A stretch of 64,000 nucleotides of DNA. It comes from Methylotenera sp. (lineage in GTDB: Bacteria > Pseudomonadota > Gammaproteobacteria > Burkholderiales > Methylophilaceae). Made by a program: the position numbers and the translations under genes. The stretch covers positions 94,001 to 158,000 of the forward strand of contig NZ_JAUXOY010000014.1 of NCBI RefSeq assembly GCF_030684185.1, in the 5' to 3' direction. Position 1 is the first letter of the stretch, and each line of letters starts with the position of its first letter. Under the pieces are notes generated by a model. The model made no database searches and was not told the origin of the DNA. It saw only the letters and a program-made list of their open reading frames with translations. This document shows, piece by piece, positions 62,646 to 64,000 of the stretch.

Positions 62646-63500
62646 ATGATTAGAGCGTACGAAAAAGAAGTTTCATGGAAAGCAGGCGGGTTGGCGATAG
62701 CCGTTCATCTTGCTTTGCTTGGCGGATTATTGATTTCATTCAATTGGAAAGCAGCGCATCCTGTTCTGAATGTAACTGAAGTTGAGTTGTGGGACAGCAT
62801 TCCAAATAGCACTGTGACTCCACCACCGCCACTGCCAGTAGTGGAGCCGGAAGTAAAAGTAGAGCCGCCACCAAAGCCAATCGAAAAAGTGCCGGAACCA
62901 CCAAAGCCAGTTGAAAGGGAAGATCCTAAGGTTGATATTGCGCTGGAGAGGAAAAAGGAGCTTGAACAAAAACAAAAAGTAATTGAGCAGAAAAAGGTAG
63001 AAGAAAAACTTAAAAAAGACAAAGCATTAGAACAAAAAAAACAGCTTGCAGCACTTCAAGAAGAAACGCGTAAAGATGAAATGCGTGATAGTGACAAGCA
63101 AATAAGCGATAAAAAAGCAAAAGATGCTTTAAAAAAACTACAGCAAGAAGCTTTGGCTGATGAAAAAACAGCTGGCGATCAACAAGCTTTGTCGGCTAAA
63201 GCTGCTACTAATGCAGGTGTGTTAGATGAGTTTAGAAATAAAATTCAAGCTAAAATTCGTGGTAATGTGAATAAAACTTTATGCGGAGAAGGCAACCCCG
63301 AGCTTAAATTTGACATTGGTTTGCTGCCAACCGGTGAGATAAGCGGCAGTCCAAAATTAGTTAAATCGAGCGGGAATGAAGCCTGCGATGAAGCTGTAGA
63401 ACGTGCGATTATTGCCTCTCAGCCACTTCCGTTGCCAAGTGACCCTTCACTTTTTTCACAATTTAGAAACTTAAAGTTAAAGTTCCGACCTAACGACTGA
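62646..63500 (+). CDS. tolA: TolA
   Basis: N-terminal TM, Pro-rich and Lys/Glu helical stalk, TolA C-terminal domain. Confidence 0.93.
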   Translation: MIRAYEKEVSWKAGGLAIAVHLALLGGLLISFNWKAAHPVLNVTEVELWDSIPNSTVTPPPPLPVVEPEVKVEPPPKPIEKVPEPPKPVEREDPKVDIALERKKELEQKQKVIEQKKVEEKLKKDKALEQKKQLAALQEETRKDEMRDSDKQISDKKAKDALKKLQQEALADEKTAGDQQALSAKAATNAGVLDEFRNKIQAKIRGNVNKTLCGEGNPELKFDIGLLPTGEISGSPKLVKSSGNEACDEAVERAIIASQPLPLPSDPSLFSQFRNLKLKFRPND

Positions 63501-63673
63501 GCTTAAGTCTTATTTTGTGTAAAAATGTGAGTGAATGTAACAATGTGTAAATCGAGTGGCGTCAAAATATGGTTACAGTAGAATTCAACTGAACATTAAG
63601 ACTCATGGACGAGATTTTCGGGTCAAATTCCAAGATTTCAATGAATGAATTATAAAGATATTAAACATAGCCT

Positions 63674-64000
63674 ATGCATATACTCAGATTTTCAAAAATA
63701 ATTAGTTTAGCTGTATTTTCTGCAAGTCTCTTCATTACATCGATTGCCAACGCTGCGCTAGAAATAGAAATTAGCGGCGGTAGCGCACAGCAAGTGCCGA
63801 TTGCCATTGTGCCATTTGGGCAAGATGGCGGTGGTACAAATATCGGTAATATCATCGCCGCAGACTTAAAGCGCAGTGGTTTGTTTCGTGTATTGGAGAC
63901 TGGCGGAGTAGTCAGCCGTCCAACTGACATCGGGCAAATCAAATATGCAGAGTGGGTTGCTTTGCAGGCGCAGGCAATGGCGGTAGGCTCGGTTGAAGCG
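63674..64000 (+). CDS. tolB: TolB, 5' part (runs off window)
   Basis: MHILRFSKIISLAVFSASLFITSIANAALEIEISGGSAQQVPIAIVPFGQDGG; not listed in ORF track because it is open at the window end. Confidence 0.93.
   Translation, partial: MHILRFSKIISLAVFSASLFITSIANAALEIEISGGSAQQVPIAIVPFGQDGGGTNIGNIIAADLKRSGLFRVLETGGVVSRPTDIGQIKYAEWVALQAQAMAVGSVEA

Noticed and set aside
63661-63942. 93-aa minus-strand ORF at the window end
   Set aside because: Antisense to the clear tolB 5' coding region

Overview
The window is a contiguous piece of a betaproteobacterial chromosome. Gene content suggests a methylotroph of the Methylophilaceae/Methylotenera type; this is an inference from the proteins, not a search. Backbone blocks: hemB; ponA-pilMNOPQ-aroKB-dgt; a porin; glnA-ntrBC; rhodanese-aroE-mtgA; uvrA; MFS-ssb; a MHYT/PAS/GGDEF/EAL protein; fmdB-DUF502-aspS; a SoxYZ-like carrier; yjbQ-trhP; a Fur-controlled hemP/tonB/exbBD/TonB-receptor/piuC iron locus; and yebC-ruvC-ruvA-ruvB-ybgC-tolQRAB with several inserted genes. 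The accessory hotspot is about 10.4-20.9 kb. It holds a REP-associated tyrosine transposase (RAYT) with many GTAGGAG-type REP hairpins, three RelE/ParE-type toxin-antitoxin modules, a DUF4258/DUF2283 pair, and two decayed genes. It also holds four full copies and one truncated copy of the same porin-type terminator, plus a recurring GGGGTCAGACWCGATTTA motif at cassette ends. The most unusual signals are: (1) this terminator-delimited cassette array; (2) a degenerate hairpin-forming repeat of about 27 bp, tandem between pilP and pilQ and found again in inverse orientation near 17.5 kb; (3) an unannotated 23-aa pqqA gene with no pqqBCDE nearby; (4) a Zn-finger/wHTH/PD-(D/E)XK-like protein between yebC and ruvC; (5) a Fur box abutting the hemP start codon, with a TAG-interrupted small ORF upstream. 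All calls come from reading the sequence; no database search was run.
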